Shown in pieces: positions 43,413 to 54,345 of a stretch of 64,000 nt of DNA (position 1 is its first letter; every line of letters begins with the position of its first letter). The notes beneath the pieces were generated by a model. It did not search any database and was not told the DNA's origin. It saw nothing but the letters and a program-made list of their open reading frames with translations. The position numbers were made by a program, and so were the translations under genes. Source of the DNA: Arthrobotrys musiformis (lineage: Eukaryota > Ascomycota > Orbiliomycetes > Orbiliales > Orbiliaceae); NCBI GenBank assembly GCA_036971715.1, contig JAVHJL010000012.1, forward strand, positions 1,426,001 to 1,490,000, given 5' to 3'.

Positions 43413-45300
43413 CGATCTGAGTAATAGTTGTTGTTTTGCGAACAGCGCTTTGACTTGAGTTCTGGCCTGGGTTCCGGCCTAACTAGTCTGGGGCCTATAT
43501 GCCTTGGTTCCGGCCGAACTAGGTACTTACCTAATAACGAATCACAGCGAATCACTAAACCACATCAAAAATTTGAATATGTTTAAACTCTATATATAAA
43601 AGATTTAGAAAACTATATTTTCAATCGAAATATGTAAAAATTACGAGCTTTCAGTAAAAATTGAATTTATTAGAATCTTTTGAACGATTTTCACCCCGCA
43701 AACTTGAAATTTGAGGTTTTTGATTCGCGTTGTGGGTGTGATTCGGGATTCGCCCTATGATTTTTGTGTTTTGTGTTTTGGAAAAACTTATTTATATACC
43801 GCCCCACCTGCCTTTCTACCTATAGTATACTCTGCAGGCCTGTGTTCTGGCCTGAATTCTAGTTTACTGCCTTCCTGCCTACTTATAGACCTGGATTCTG
43901 GCCTATTTACGCTATTTTATTCTATTATATTTTGCGTTGTTTGTGTTGGACCGTGCGAACGAGTGATTTTTGAAGGTTGTGTCATATTATCCTCGTACAA
44001 TAGGCTTACCAATCTGTAATACCAGTATCTCTGAAGACTAACACCCATAAACTCCAGTTAACTGTCTTGATTCCATTGGGTTTTTGCCCTCGGATTCTCG
44101 AAATCAGTTTCTACATGAACTTCCGGTACATCTATCTCCTTATTTACTCTGCTTAAAACTGACCTTTGGAGCAATAACTAGGACGGAATTTCGCCTATAC
44201 GAGCCCTCCTCATAAGTCCCACAAGTTCGACTCGGAAACTGCCGAAGCCTAAAGTTATTGGGTCACCGGTATCACTGTTTCTGCCATAGCTTAGTGCTTA
44301 TAGTAGACTGCCGGAGCCTAGGTTTTGATCGGTATTAAGTGAAGTATCGGTGCCTGCGAAGGCCCCGTATTTCGAAGTTGATGAATATGTTGGCAGGAGG
44401 AGTCCGATAGACTGCCCAAACCAAGAGTTATTGGCCCACCGGTGGGCTGCCTGAACCAAGAGTTGTCGGCTCACCGGTGGGCTGCCCGAGCCCAGAGTTA
44501 TTGGCTCGCCGGCATTATCGTTTCTACGATAGCTTCGCACTTATCAGAAACAGGAAAGTTATTTTAAGTTCCTGGAGGATAACTTTAGACGTTTATAAAA
44601 CGGCTACAGCGTCCCAGATAAAGAGTATGCCTCTGCCCTCCAATGTTACAAATTGAGCCAACAGCACGCTGACAGTATTATATAGGACATGGTCTCGAGG
44701 TGTACCTACAGAGCGCGGCTAGGTTCCAGTCAAAGGACGCTGGAAATGGCCCTTTCGAAATAGATAATTTGACTGGGGGACCTGACCGGCCGAAGACCGA
44801 GTATGTCCCGGCTGGGCCTGACCCATGAAAGAAACATTACAGATGCCGCGACGCGAGCATATTCATTACAGGTCAGTAGTCGAACATCAAATATTCTATA
44901 CCTTAATACCCTGACTAACCTGTCAGCAAGACTTACAAAAATCCGGAAAGGAGCACCTTGAGATTGTTTCCTCGTGAAGTCCGTTACAAGTGCGGCGAAT
45001 CCAGGAGGACATTGACCCAACAGTACCATAGTGCCGCCGCTATGGTCTTGTACAGGATAACTAAGCAGAAGGATACGAATTCAACGATCCAGGAGGAGCT
45101 GTTAAAAGCAACAGCATCAGACAAGCACCAAGCTGTGATAAAGAGTTTGGTTCCGGGACATCACAGCTAAAAGGTACCAAGGCAAGAAGACGGCTTTTCA
45201 GAGTTGGTGCTTGTATAAGGAGCTTTGTTCTACAGTCTCGGTAGCCAATTGGTTTTGCACTCTAAAATCGGAGATGACCTATATATATTTCTTCCGCCTA
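43413..45300. other. Repeat-derived region without a supported gene
   Basis: Short CCTGCCTAC/GGTTCCGGCC array pieces lie at 43460-43520 and 43805-43910. 44390-44520 has three imperfect copies of a segment of about 40 bp (GAGTTATTGGCCCACCGGTGG / GAGTTGTCGGCTCACCGGTGG). No convincing coding frame. Confidence 0.4.
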
Positions 45301-45529
45301 CGCTTAACTCCACGTTGGCGGTAAATCAAGGCGGTAAGCCAGCTTCCCAATCTTCTCTACAATCTCGAATGGGCCCACACGTTGCGCTGCCAGCTTAGGT
45401 GCTGCATTGCTGCTTTGTATGGATTTTAACGTATACCCGTGGCGTAGTGATAGGTGTTTAAACCCAGTCCCCAACGTTAAACCCCATATCCTGGAGTCGT
45501 CGGTTCGCGGACTTCTCCATAACCTTCGA

Positions 45530-46671
45530 CGTCAACTGCATTGTCGGTAGGAGTTTCGGCGTTCGATCAACTGGTCCGCTCGACTAGGAGGGTTCCCAGC
45601 GTCCCCGTCGGCTTGCGGTGCCATGGTGTGAATCGCGGTTCGTAGCTTGAGGCCGTATATGAGCTTGTTTGGGATGTAACCAGTCGCCGCACTTATGCTG
45701 TCGTTCAGAGCTAACTCGATTTCGGCCAGCGCATCCACCCAGTTGGACTGTGCGGCGTCGACGTACTACATGTAGTACCTCAAAGTGATTTCCACCGTCT
45801 GGTTGGTTCCCTCCGATTGGCCGTCGGCACTTAGATGCCATACTATCATCGTCAAGCACTTTACACCAGCTCTCTTGAAGAGCGTCCCAAGGAAGATCGT
45901 TCCCCTATCAGATATCATCATCAAGGGCCACCGCCTATACACATTACTATAGTACGCAGTCGCCTATTCTTCTTCTCCCCACGTCTCCCGTCCTTCCACC
46001 AGAATTATCCCCTTTGTGAACTTATCGGTAACAGTTAAAATCGTGTTGAACTCATCGTTGGAATTTAGTTTACCGCATTTCGGCATTTTTGTTATGAAAT
46101 CCAACGTTACCGTTTTGAAGGGTTGGTCTGGTGTTCGAATAGGTTGAAGGGCGCCGTACGGTTTGTGGCGGTGAGTTTTGTTGCGTCCGCACGCCGGGCA
46201 TCCCCATATGTAAGCCATTACTGACTTACTCATCTTTGGCCAATAAAAGTGGGCCAGTAGACGTTCGTGGGTACGCTGGACTCCGGGGTGACCAGTGGCG
46301 TCGTGGGCCTGCTGGAGGACAGACTTCTGCAAACCAATATCTGGTGTATAGAGTCTTTTGATGTTCCAATACTTATCGTTGAAATCGTTCAACGCAAAGG
46401 CAGAATTTGGGTTCACACGCCACACTTCATTGTCTCCGTTATCGTCTCCCCTAAATTCTAACTCTTTACTCCCTTCCCCCAACAATAGGTCCAGCAGCTT
46501 CTCCTCGTACAACAACCCCAGCCTCCTCTTAAAATCCGCGTCCATCTCCACAATTATTGCCCCTACTCCTGGGTAACCGATATTTTCTAACAACTCTGCT
46601 TCGATAGGGTTGTTGGGGTACTGTTCGTTCAAAGTTAACCACAACCTACTTATCGCATCCGGAACCACCAT
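45530..46671 (-). pseudogene. Ty3/gypsy integrase relic
   Basis: 46671 to about 45964 is open. It starts with the RNase H tail (VVPDAISRL), then the HHCC zinc-binding domain (HDATGHPGVQRTHERLLAHF, CPACGRNK) and the integrase core with its first Asp in TVTLDFITKMP. After a frame shift near 45955 the core continues with SDRGTIFLGTLFKRAGVK (second Asp) and DGQSEGTNQTVE (Glu). A TAG near 45767 precedes WVDALAEIELALN, ending about 45530. All three DDE residues are readable but the frame is broken twice. It could be the missing half of a family like the gag/protease element at 31-34.7 kb. Confidence 0.75.
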
Positions 46672-46689
46672 ATTTGCACTATCTTTCTA

Positions 46690-47189
46690 CCGAATCATTA
46701 TTCGACCAAATTGAGATAGGTAAATTACCCAACCTACTAACAGATATTGGTTTTTGATGGTGAAGTTATATTAATTGAAATCATTTTAGTTATATCTTCT
46801 AAAGCTTTGTATATGAAGCGTCAAAGCGCGTCCTTGCTGTTTCGGTAACCCGGACCCGTATATACTTACGTATATGAAGGTTTTGCAATGTTGGATATGA
46901 TATCATATATATACCTAGTATCACGGATGATGTGACGTCCGTCGTCGATGTTGCATTGACATCATACGTCTGACGTCTGCTGACGTCTGTCATACTGACC
47001 CGATCAGCTGACGCCATACCTTGTCCGTCATTAAACAAGAAGGGTCCTGCGGACCGCGTAAACCCGACTCCGGCAAGAAATCTGTTTGCTCGCCCATCCA
47101 CACCAACAGATTTCTTGCCTGAAAGGAGGGCTCTCTCGCGATCGATTTTATAAAATTATACTATTAAGTTCAAGTTAGTTTACTTTTTG
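46690..47189 (-). other. Possible LTR/promoter remnant next to the integrase relic
   Basis: Contains several GACGTC motifs (46929-46990) and GTATATATATGATATC in the minus sense near 46915, a composition like a retrotransposon LTR promoter. I could not find a second copy or clear TG/CA ends. Confidence 0.25.
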
Positions 47190-47290
47190 CTTGTTTGCTT
47201 GCTTATTTGTTTGTTTGTTTGTTTGTTTGCTTGCTTGTTTGTTTGTTTGTTTGTTTGTTTGTTTGTTTGTTTGTTTGTTTATTTGTTTGC
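47190..47290. repeat. (GTTT)n / (GCTT)n microsatellite
   Basis: About 24 tetranucleotide units, mostly TTTG with a few TTGC. Confidence 0.92.
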
Positions 47291-48366
47291 TTATTAATCT
47301 GTTTATAGGCCAGTAAGTAGGCTAGTAGGTAGGCTAGGGTAGGCTGGTAGATAAATAAACTAGTAGGTTAATAAGCAAGTTGATTAGTAAGTTTAGTAAT
47401 TTATTTGTTTATTTTATGATTTTTACATTTTGTGTTTTGGAAAAACTTGAATAGTTTTGGAAAAATAATTTTGATCTTAAGATTTTTTTCCCGAGGTTTT
47501 TAAAATGATACTCTGGTTGGTCACTATGCGTTGCCGTACCAACACATATTATCTAGTCATGTGCTAGCCTCGAGACTAGGTCATACAGATCACCGACATC
47601 AAGTAACAAAGTTCTGAAGGGTCAAGGGATGGAGCAATCATTTTTTCATCGGTGGTATCTTCAGAAACTATGTCGCGACTGTCGATTACTGATATATCAA
47701 GACGAGCGATAATCAGCCGTTAAAAGCGTAAAATATCCAAAAGAAGATATATAGTTGACTGAGTGATGACTACCTATGTATGCATATATGCAAATAGTAT
47801 TCGACGATGCAGAGCTTAGCCCGTTTCTGCTGAAAATAAACAACCAGACCCTCTATGAAACATTCAGTCGAATAGACAGATGAGGGTACTTGGATATCAA
47901 TGCCGCTTCCGGTTTGGATCCTGAATAACCACTTGGCAAGCTCAGCGCGATGAATTAGTCACGGATAGACAGTGGTAACTCACAGTCCTCTATTTTTAGC
48001 CCAGCCTTCCTCTTTTCGGAGGCAGACCTTACCGAAGCACTTTCGCTCGGGCCGGCTATACTTGCAACACTACCACCTCTTGAAAAGCTTTCGCTCGGAC
48101 TAGCTATACCTGAAGAACCAGTTATAAATTCGATAATACCTTACCTCCAACAAAGCCCCCGCTTGGGCCCTCTAAAAGGGCTTCGCTTGGGCCAGCTATA
48201 CCGGTGCTATTACCCCTCCTCGACAAATTCTTCAGGATTGTGGGCGCAAGCCAGTTGAAAATCCAACGATCATCACCGTCAGTAGACCACAACATATCCG
48301 CAATAAGAGGGGGCAATTTTCCCTCCACATTTTCTTATTACTAGTTTTTGATTCAAGTTTATAATC
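47291..48366. other. Region without a supported gene
   Basis: GTAGGCTAGTAGG-type pieces lie at 47310-47350. Imperfect GCTTTCGCTCGGRCYRGCTAT units recur at 48040, 48085 and 48180. No gene seen. Confidence 0.3.
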
Positions 48367-48407
48367 AAATATTTTATTTTATTTTATTTTATTTTATTTT
48401 ATTTTAG
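48367..48407. repeat. (ATTTT)n microsatellite
   Basis: About eight perfect 5-bp units; the same unit as at 10799, 39240 and 52560. Confidence 0.92.
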
Positions 48408-49819
48408 GTGAATTTTCATTGGCGAGTGGTTGACACTAAGGGGGGTACGTATATCCCCTCGTAGCTAACAGGCGAACTCGACATTTCCGATCTTTAGGCT
48501 AGACGCTATTGCCGATACCCATTTCAAACCACACAGCAACAACCACTATTGACACCTATTCAAAAACACATGTGTAAAAACTTTTTCATAATAAGACTGG
48601 GCAATATGATACAAGAGTCCGGCGCTCCACCATATAAGACCGAACCTCCAAGGAAAGAAGAAAAGGAAAGTATTGTGATAAGAAGGTTCCTGAAGGACAT
48701 CTATAGCTGAAAAAGATGAAGATGTGATTAAATCGAGTAGATACAATCCGCTAGGAGGGAATGTCTCTATCCCAATTGCACTTATCACTCGGCGTTTTTA
48801 TATGTGTCAGATCTGATCAAAAGGCCAGCAGTTCCGCGACCCAAAACCTCAAAATTTTGGACAAGACGCTCCACACCGAGCAGGTGTGGACCACGTTTGC
48901 AACCCAAGACTACATATAGACACTACTTACAGACCCTCCTACCACCTACTACCCTACCACCTACTACCCTACCACCTACTAAGCAGCGTAACCTATTCCA
49001 TTTTATTCTATATTGTTCTAAGCTACGTTATTCTATTTTATCTTTCCTGTTATTTATGAATTCTGACCAACGCTCACCAACATGAAACGCTCAGCACAGC
49101 ACAGCACCTCCAGAGGTCCTCCTCCAGCTCCACTGGCAGTGTGTTGGTTGGTGTTCACCAAGAAGCCACTTATAATATTTCGGCAAACTGCGCAGATCTT
49201 GCTTCTCAAGGGGAGAGAATTCGGATAGTTAGTGCGCGAAAAGGAGACCATGGAATTGAGGTTTCGATTCACTGTTGAATTTGTTTATCCAGATGCTTTA
49301 CGTTCAACCCCTACCCCATTTCTCTTCTCCGCGGTAGCGGCAAGTCAGAAAGTTCTATACTCACTCCTCCTCAAGCCTAATTCGCCGATAATCAGCAACT
49401 GTCCATAAATCAGAATTGACCTAGACACGTAATATCCAAGTAAATTTAATCATTGTCCGGTCAATTATTCAAAAAATCGACTCTGAAAGGTTTAGCCCTT
49501 TGGTGATTGTAGTTGTCGTTCCCTGAGGTATAACTACCGGGAGAGGAGGGACGAAGTTCTCCTAGGGGGCTTTTGGTGTTGATGGTAGCCTGTGGTTATA
49601 AGCTTTGTGGCTGCCAACGGGGATGTTGTTCGAGTTTGGTAGGTTGACAGGGGAGCAGGGGAGCTGTTGGCTAAGGCTTCAGCCGGATTAACCTTACATA
49701 ATTAAGGATTTGGATATATGCGAAAAATGAATTCGGAAAGGTCAAAGATGTTCAAGTTTTTCCCGGCCTTTCGCCAGCCTCAGCCTCCCCTGGATATTCA
49801 CATTTGTGCGGGGCTTTGC
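48408..49819. other. Region without a supported gene
   Basis: Contains a short (CCACCTACTAC)n run at 48949-48980 and an AGCACAGCACAGCACC run near 49092. Open frames are short and without motifs. Confidence 0.3.
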
Positions 49820-50842
49820 CTACTGTCCCTTGCGTTTGGCCTCCCTTTCCTTGCGCCTGTTTCTTTTTTCCTCAAGTTCTTTGTCGTATTGCTTGCCTTT
49901 GGACGTTCGCCCTCTGCGCCGTTTTTCGGTTTTATTTCCCTCCGCGACCCCATAGAGCTCTGCGGGAACTGGGGATTGGTACGTCTGTTCCGAATTTTGT
50001 GAGCGAGCCCGCCGTTGGCGCTTTATAGATGCCTTATCCGCGTCCGCTTTGAACAATACGGTTGTATGCAGTGGCAATGTAGCGCGTAACTTTAAAACGT
50101 ACATATGTGTCGTGCTAGCATCTTTGGTAGCACCCGTACCACCATCCATCACATCCACTCCAGTATTCGCACTTTTGATGTCAGTTGAATAATAGAGCTC
50201 AATAACTTCGCTGAACTCGGAGTTGGTTCTCTTAACAAGGATTATTATGCGCTGGAGGTTACACCTGAACTTCTGCTCACTCTTGAGCTTAGAAAATCTA
50301 TCGCCGTACTTCTTCACGAGTAACTTTTTCGTTACCCTTCGTTCTTCGGGGCTTTTGCGTCGTTGGTTAGAGCCTCCTTCTCCCTCTGCTGTAGGATCGT
50401 CAATTAACTCAAAGTAGCGTGGCTTTTTATTAGGGCTGTTTCGCCCGAATTCAGCAATAAATTCTTTTTCTAGAACTATGCCGAGAATCCTTTCTGACTC
50501 GCAGCAAATTTTCTTAAAACAGTCATTGTACCAGACTGGATCCGGATTAGCCCCTGTTAGACTAGGCTCTTGGGATGTTTTTTTTAGTCGCTCTAAGAGT
50601 TCTTGATTGTTCAGAATTTCCTTGTTCTCGGGAATACTGAATAGTTCCATAAGTGCTGACAGGTGGTTCTCTATCATCCTTTTCACATTTTCCTGGTTTT
50701 TTTGGTTTGCCTTCTCTTGATTCGCCCTCGACTCGTCAATATCGTCGGCAGGAGTCTTAAGCTTCCGTCGTTTGCTGGACAGCGATTCGGTCTCGGTTTC
50801 GTCGCCGTTGGCTCTCCTCTTCTGGGCCATCGTAGAAGACAT
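49820..50842 (-). CDS. Lysine-rich hypothetical protein
   Basis: Uninterrupted frame of 340 residues from ATG 50842; the track extends to a TTG three codons upstream. I do not recognise the family. It has a basic bipartite signal near the N-terminus (KRRANGDE...SSKRRKLK), a helical stretch at about residues 40-110 (NHLSALMELFSIPENKEIL), a central globular-looking part with Cys-Cys (WYNDCFKKICCESERIL), and a strongly basic C-terminus (TEKRRRGRTSKGK, then EEKRNRRKEREAKRKG). These features point to a nuclear or nucleolar protein. It could also be a repeat-borne orphan, because it sits between repeats, but the open frame and mixed composition argue for a real gene. Confidence 0.55.
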   Translation of the reverse strand: MSSTMAQKRRANGDETETESLSSKRRKLKTPADDIDESRANQEKANQKNQENVKRMIENHLSALMELFSIPENKEILNNQELLERLKKTSQEPSLTGANPDPVWYNDCFKKICCESERILGIVLEKEFIAEFGRNSPNKKPRYFELIDDPTAEGEGGSNQRRKSPEERRVTKKLLVKKYGDRFSKLKSEQKFRCNLQRIIILVKRTNSEFSEVIELYYSTDIKSANTGVDVMDGGTGATKDASTTHMYVLKLRATLPLHTTVLFKADADKASIKRQRRARSQNSEQTYQSPVPAELYGVAEGNKTEKRRRGRTSKGKQYDKELEEKRNRRKEREAKRKGQ

Positions 50843-51027
50843 TTCCTCCAAGTCTAAAGTCTTAGATTCGGCGACTAGAATCTACTATTTATAGTTAACC
50901 GTTACATTTTAGTAACAACTAATTAATAAGCGAGAAAACCGCGCCGAAATTCTCATAATGCGGATAAGAAAAAACCTATTTTTATTTTTATTTTTATCTT
51001 TTATTCTTGGTATAAAAAGAAAAGAAA

Positions 51028-51328
51028 GGACTAGAGCATTACATTGGGCTCGATTTTTTTTGAAAATGGTTTTTGTTGGGGTGTTTGAAAGTAGACCTTT
51101 ACGCCAGGCTTTTTGACCTCTGCACCTGAACACCCCACTTGGCAACAACTTGAAAAAATTATTTTCTTGAATATTTATTCAAAACCAAATAATTTTGAAA
51201 TCGATCAGAAAAAAATAAAAGTATTTTTCATAAAGTTATTATTCAAGTTTAATTTAAATGGTCCCAAATGGGCTGTCTGTGCGGTGGCTGAAAAGCCCGC
51301 CGAGAGCTCAATGTAATGCCCTAATAAA
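51028..51328. mobile_element. Family G MITE with family C parts inside
   Basis: Inverted ends GCATTACATTGGGCTCG (51034) and GAGCTCAATGTAATGCCC (51305-51322). Inside are family C arm pieces (GTTGGGGTGTTTG at 51070, TTCTTGAATATTTATTCAAA at 51162) and the family G block AATGGTCCCAAATGGGCTGTC to GGCTGAAAAGCCCGCC. About 300 bp with no ORF. Confidence 0.6.
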
Positions 51329-51479
51329 AATAACTTGAAAAATAAAAAACAAAAAATAGAATAGTAATTATCGGGGTCTCCCAACTTTATTAATGGGTCC
51401 CCGGCCCTCGTTTTTGAACAATAAGAAAAATATATATAATTATAATTAGAACCCACCCTTGTGGATCGTTCTGAATATA

Positions 51480-51857
51480 ATATAATATAGTTTCTGACTT
51501 TAAACTTGAGTTAGGTGGATAAAAACAACAGATATATGGCGAATTCTCTACTAATTATTAATTTATCTTTTATAATTATTAATTTAAAAGAAGTAATTAT
51601 AAATTAAAAAATAGATAAAAAATAGATATAAAATTAAATTATAAAATAATTTAATATATAATTGTTTGTTAATTAATAAAATTAAGTAAAAAAAATTTTA
51701 AAAAAATTATTAAATTTAAATAAAAATAATTTATTAAACAATTTTCTGTTTTTACTTTATTAAAAGAAAAAAAGATTTTAAAAATAATTTAAAAATTTAA
51801 TAAAATAAAAAAATATAAAAATATAAAAATAATAATAATAATAATAAGATATATAAA
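51480..51857. other. AT-rich tract
   Basis: Nearly pure A/T, ending in (AAT)n at 51832-51846 immediately before the tRNA-like sequence. No gene. Confidence 0.5.
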
Positions 51858-51923
51858 GGAGGTGTGGTCTAGTGGGTGTGATGCTAGACCTACCTGTGTG
51901 TAGGTTCGATTCCTACCACCTCC
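51858..51923 (+). tRNA. tRNA-like sequence (pseudo-tRNA or SINE head)
   Basis: 66 nt with a perfect 7-bp acceptor stem (GGAGGTG/CACCTCC) and a perfect T arm (GTAGG-TTCGATT-CCTAC). It has good Pol III boxes: A box TGGTCTAGTGG and B box GGTTCGATTCC. Between them the D and anticodon parts are abnormal: GGTCTAG and CTAGACC pair as a 7-bp hairpin, and the CTACC that should begin an anticodon stem can only pair with the T-arm strand GTAGG, so no 7-nt anticodon loop is left. I read it as a tRNA pseudogene or tRNA-derived element with a shortened anticodon arm. No anticodon can be assigned. Confidence 0.5.
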
Positions 51924-52477
51924 GCAATATTTTGTTAAATTTAAGTTGTTTTTCAGGTTTTTGTTGTTTCCTGAACAAACCACTTATAATTTGCAAAAAA
52001 AAAAACAGCTACCTTGTTTTGCACCAACAGTAGTTGCACTCTGATGTGTTTGACATCTAAGTTGCTTTTAACGGGTGTTGTGTTTTGTTGTATTCCGCGC
52101 GCAACACATTTGAAATCATCATCAAACAGTAGTTCTACTACGATAGTCCCAACTAGGCATATGGCTTGGCGAGACAAACATGCTTCCGATTCTGCACTCC
52201 ATTTATCCCACAGAAAGATTTAGTTCATAATTTGTTTATTCTTATAGAATCTATTTCCTGCATCATGTAGAATGTGTTGTTTGACACAACACATTCGGTT
52301 TTGTTCGACCAACGGAAATCTAACCCACTGGTCCATCCCGTCACTTATCAACTACCTTTACTAGTTCACTATAAAATAGAAGTAGTTCTACTAATTAAAA
52401 ATAGAAAACAGACTAGTTCCTGTTTTAAATGATCATTACAGCGGCGCTGTACTTAAACCCGACTGCTCATATTATCA

Positions 52478-52622
52478 TAAAATAAAATAAAATAAAATAA
52501 AATAAAATAAAATAAAATAAAATAAAATAAAATAAAATAAAATAAAATAAAATAAATACTATATTTTATTTTATTTTATTTTATTTTATTTTATTTTATT
52601 TTATTTTATTTTATTTTATTTT
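52478..52622. repeat. (AAAAT)n followed by (ATTTT)n palindrome
   Basis: About 15 AAAAT units are followed, after a tiny spacer (ACTAT at 52557), by about 12 ATTTT units. The two halves are reverse complements and could form a long A/T hairpin or cruciform. Confidence 0.92.
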
Positions 52623-52716
52623 TCGAGTGGTAACTTGAAGACCTCCATCCTAGGTCTTTTAAGAGTAGTCCTTCCTATACTACGCGCTCCAGAACGTACA
52701 TAATGCAATTGCCCCA

Positions 52717-53388
52717 ATGAACGGGCTACCGACTGAGCTAATTATATCTATAGCTCTGCAATCAACGGCAAACGATCTTCGTCAACTAATTTATACCACA
52801 AAATGGATCCAAAATTTTTTTTTGCATCATCAAAACTTCATTATCGAGAAATGGCTATCGAAAAACCACGGAATCGCAGGGTTCGATCGCCGCTCATTGT
52901 CTTTGCACCTGACATCCGCGGAAAGATACCGCGCCCTGGCTCGAGCGGAGACGCGCGCAGACGATGCTAAGAAAACGTATAGCTCTTTCGCAACTAATCG
53001 TCGGATTCCTTTCGCAAACTGGTTGAGCGGATCACAACGTATTTGGAATATCTTAGACAACGACGACTTCGGGAGCGAGAATCATCCGCTAACCGTTAGT
53101 TATACTAACGACATCGCTGATTCTTTAGCAATACTTGTTATTTTATCTACTAGTTTCTCTGAAGAACTTCATGAACGTACCTCTAGGCCGGGATCACATT
53201 TATCTTTCGGATACCTTCCATTAGAAAAAGCTTTCCACCAAGGCCTTTCGAGGTTCCGGAGCGCCAAGCCTGACGCACAAACCCAGGCTGCAAGTCACCA
53301 AACCGAAACATTTTCGGCCAATCAATACTGTTGGCCTTGCCACCTACATCTGAATATAAGCATCTTGGGCAGAATTTCTTATCGCTAA
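52717..53388 (+). CDS. F-box-like protein
   Basis: Intronless, 223 residues from ATG 52717. The N-terminus (GLPTELIISIALQS, then DLRQLIYTTKWIQNFF) has the LP-x-E-L-L-x-x-I pattern of fungal F-box domains, which recruit substrates to SCF ubiquitin ligases through Skp1. The rest (residues 50-223) has no repeats I recognise; a hydrophobic stretch (DSLAILVILSTSF) lies near residue 145. The gene begins about 95 bp after a 145-bp A/T palindrome and ends just before a family C arm. The C-terminal end looks non-conserved, so truncation is possible. Confidence 0.5.
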   Translation: MNGLPTELIISIALQSTANDLRQLIYTTKWIQNFFLHHQNFIIEKWLSKNHGIAGFDRRSLSLHLTSAERYRALARAETRADDAKKTYSSFATNRRIPFANWLSGSQRIWNILDNDDFGSENHPLTVSYTNDIADSLAILVILSTSFSEELHERTSRPGSHLSFGYLPLEKAFHQGLSRFRSAKPDAQTQAASHQTETFSANQYCWPCHLHLNISILGRISYR

Positions 53389-53404
53389 ACTGCTGGTGAT
53401 AACA

Positions 53405-53930
53405 GCCCACAAAAAACTATTTCCTTTAATGTTTATTCGAATGAAATTCGAAATTAATTAGAAAAAGACAAAACTATTATTAAACGGTCCCAAATGAGCT
53501 GTCTGTGGGGTGGCTGAAAAGCCGCCAAGGGCCCAGAATCGGGCCCAATGTCATGCCCTAGGCCCAAATCGAAAGCCCAAAACACAAAACCCGGGCCGGG
53601 CCCAAACAAAGCCCATCCCATGTAAAGGCTTGTCTATTTTTATAATTGTTATAATTTTTATAATTGTTATAATTGTTATAATTGTTATAATTGTTATAAT
53701 TGTTATAATTGTTATAATTGTTATAATTGTTATAATTGTTATAATTGTTATGTTTCCGCAGTCGTACCCCCCAAAAACCCTAAAAGTCGGACTATCACCC
53801 AAAACAGAATTTAGCTTTTTATATTTGTATTTTTTAAGACAAAATTTTTTTGATGTTAAATGAAATAACTTTTCGTTGCCACTGCCAGTGGGGTTTTTTG
53901 GTGCAGGGGTAAAATTGAAGCCCGGCGTAA
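53405..53930. repeat. Composite family C/G repeat holding a 9-bp satellite
   Basis: CCCACAAAAAACTATTTCC (53408) and GTGGGGTTTTTTGGTGCAG (53890) are the two ends of a family C element. Between them lie a family G block (53478-53560), GGCCCAAA-rich units and a perfect ATAATTGTT satellite at 53637-53751. Confidence 0.65.
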
Positions 53931-54049
53931 AGGTCTACCGTAGCTCATAATCAAGACGAAAGCTTCTTCCACACCTCAAATTCTCAAAGTCTCACTTATA
54001 CAAGTAAACATTATAAACTTTTTCATACATGGAAGTAGACGTGTAGACG

Positions 54050-54345
54050 CGACAGTAGGCAGGCCAGTAGGCAGGTCAGTAAGCAAGCCGGTGGGTAGGC
54101 AAGCCGGTTAGTAGGCAGGCAGGTTGGTAGACGGGCTGGTAGACAGGCTGGTTTACATACAGGCTGGTTTTTCGCGTCTACGCGTCTACGTATTATAAAG
54201 TTTATATAAACGAATGTTTATAAGAAGAATTTCGAACTTCCACGAACTTAAGATGTGAAAGAAAATTTCGAAGTTATTGTCTCGATTTGGACGATAGCGT
54301 GTGTGAGAGAACGCCACTTTTCATGGTGTGTGATTGACATATTCC
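54050..54345. repeat. GGCAGGCC array and family A tip
   Basis: 54055-54165 is a GTAGGCAGGC-type array flanked by TAGACGTGTAGACGCG and CGCGTCTACGCGTCTACG, which are inverted to each other. 54289-54345 (GGACGATAGCGTGTGTGAG, CGCCACTTTTCATGGTGTG) is a family A tip. It is therefore probably a degraded family A element whose core has become the array. Confidence 0.55.

Noticed and set aside
48122..48328. 68-codon minus ORF with a WIFNWLAPTILKNL stretch
   Set aside because: Opens on GTG, short, and no recognised family; its sequence overlaps repeated GCTTTCGCTCGG units.
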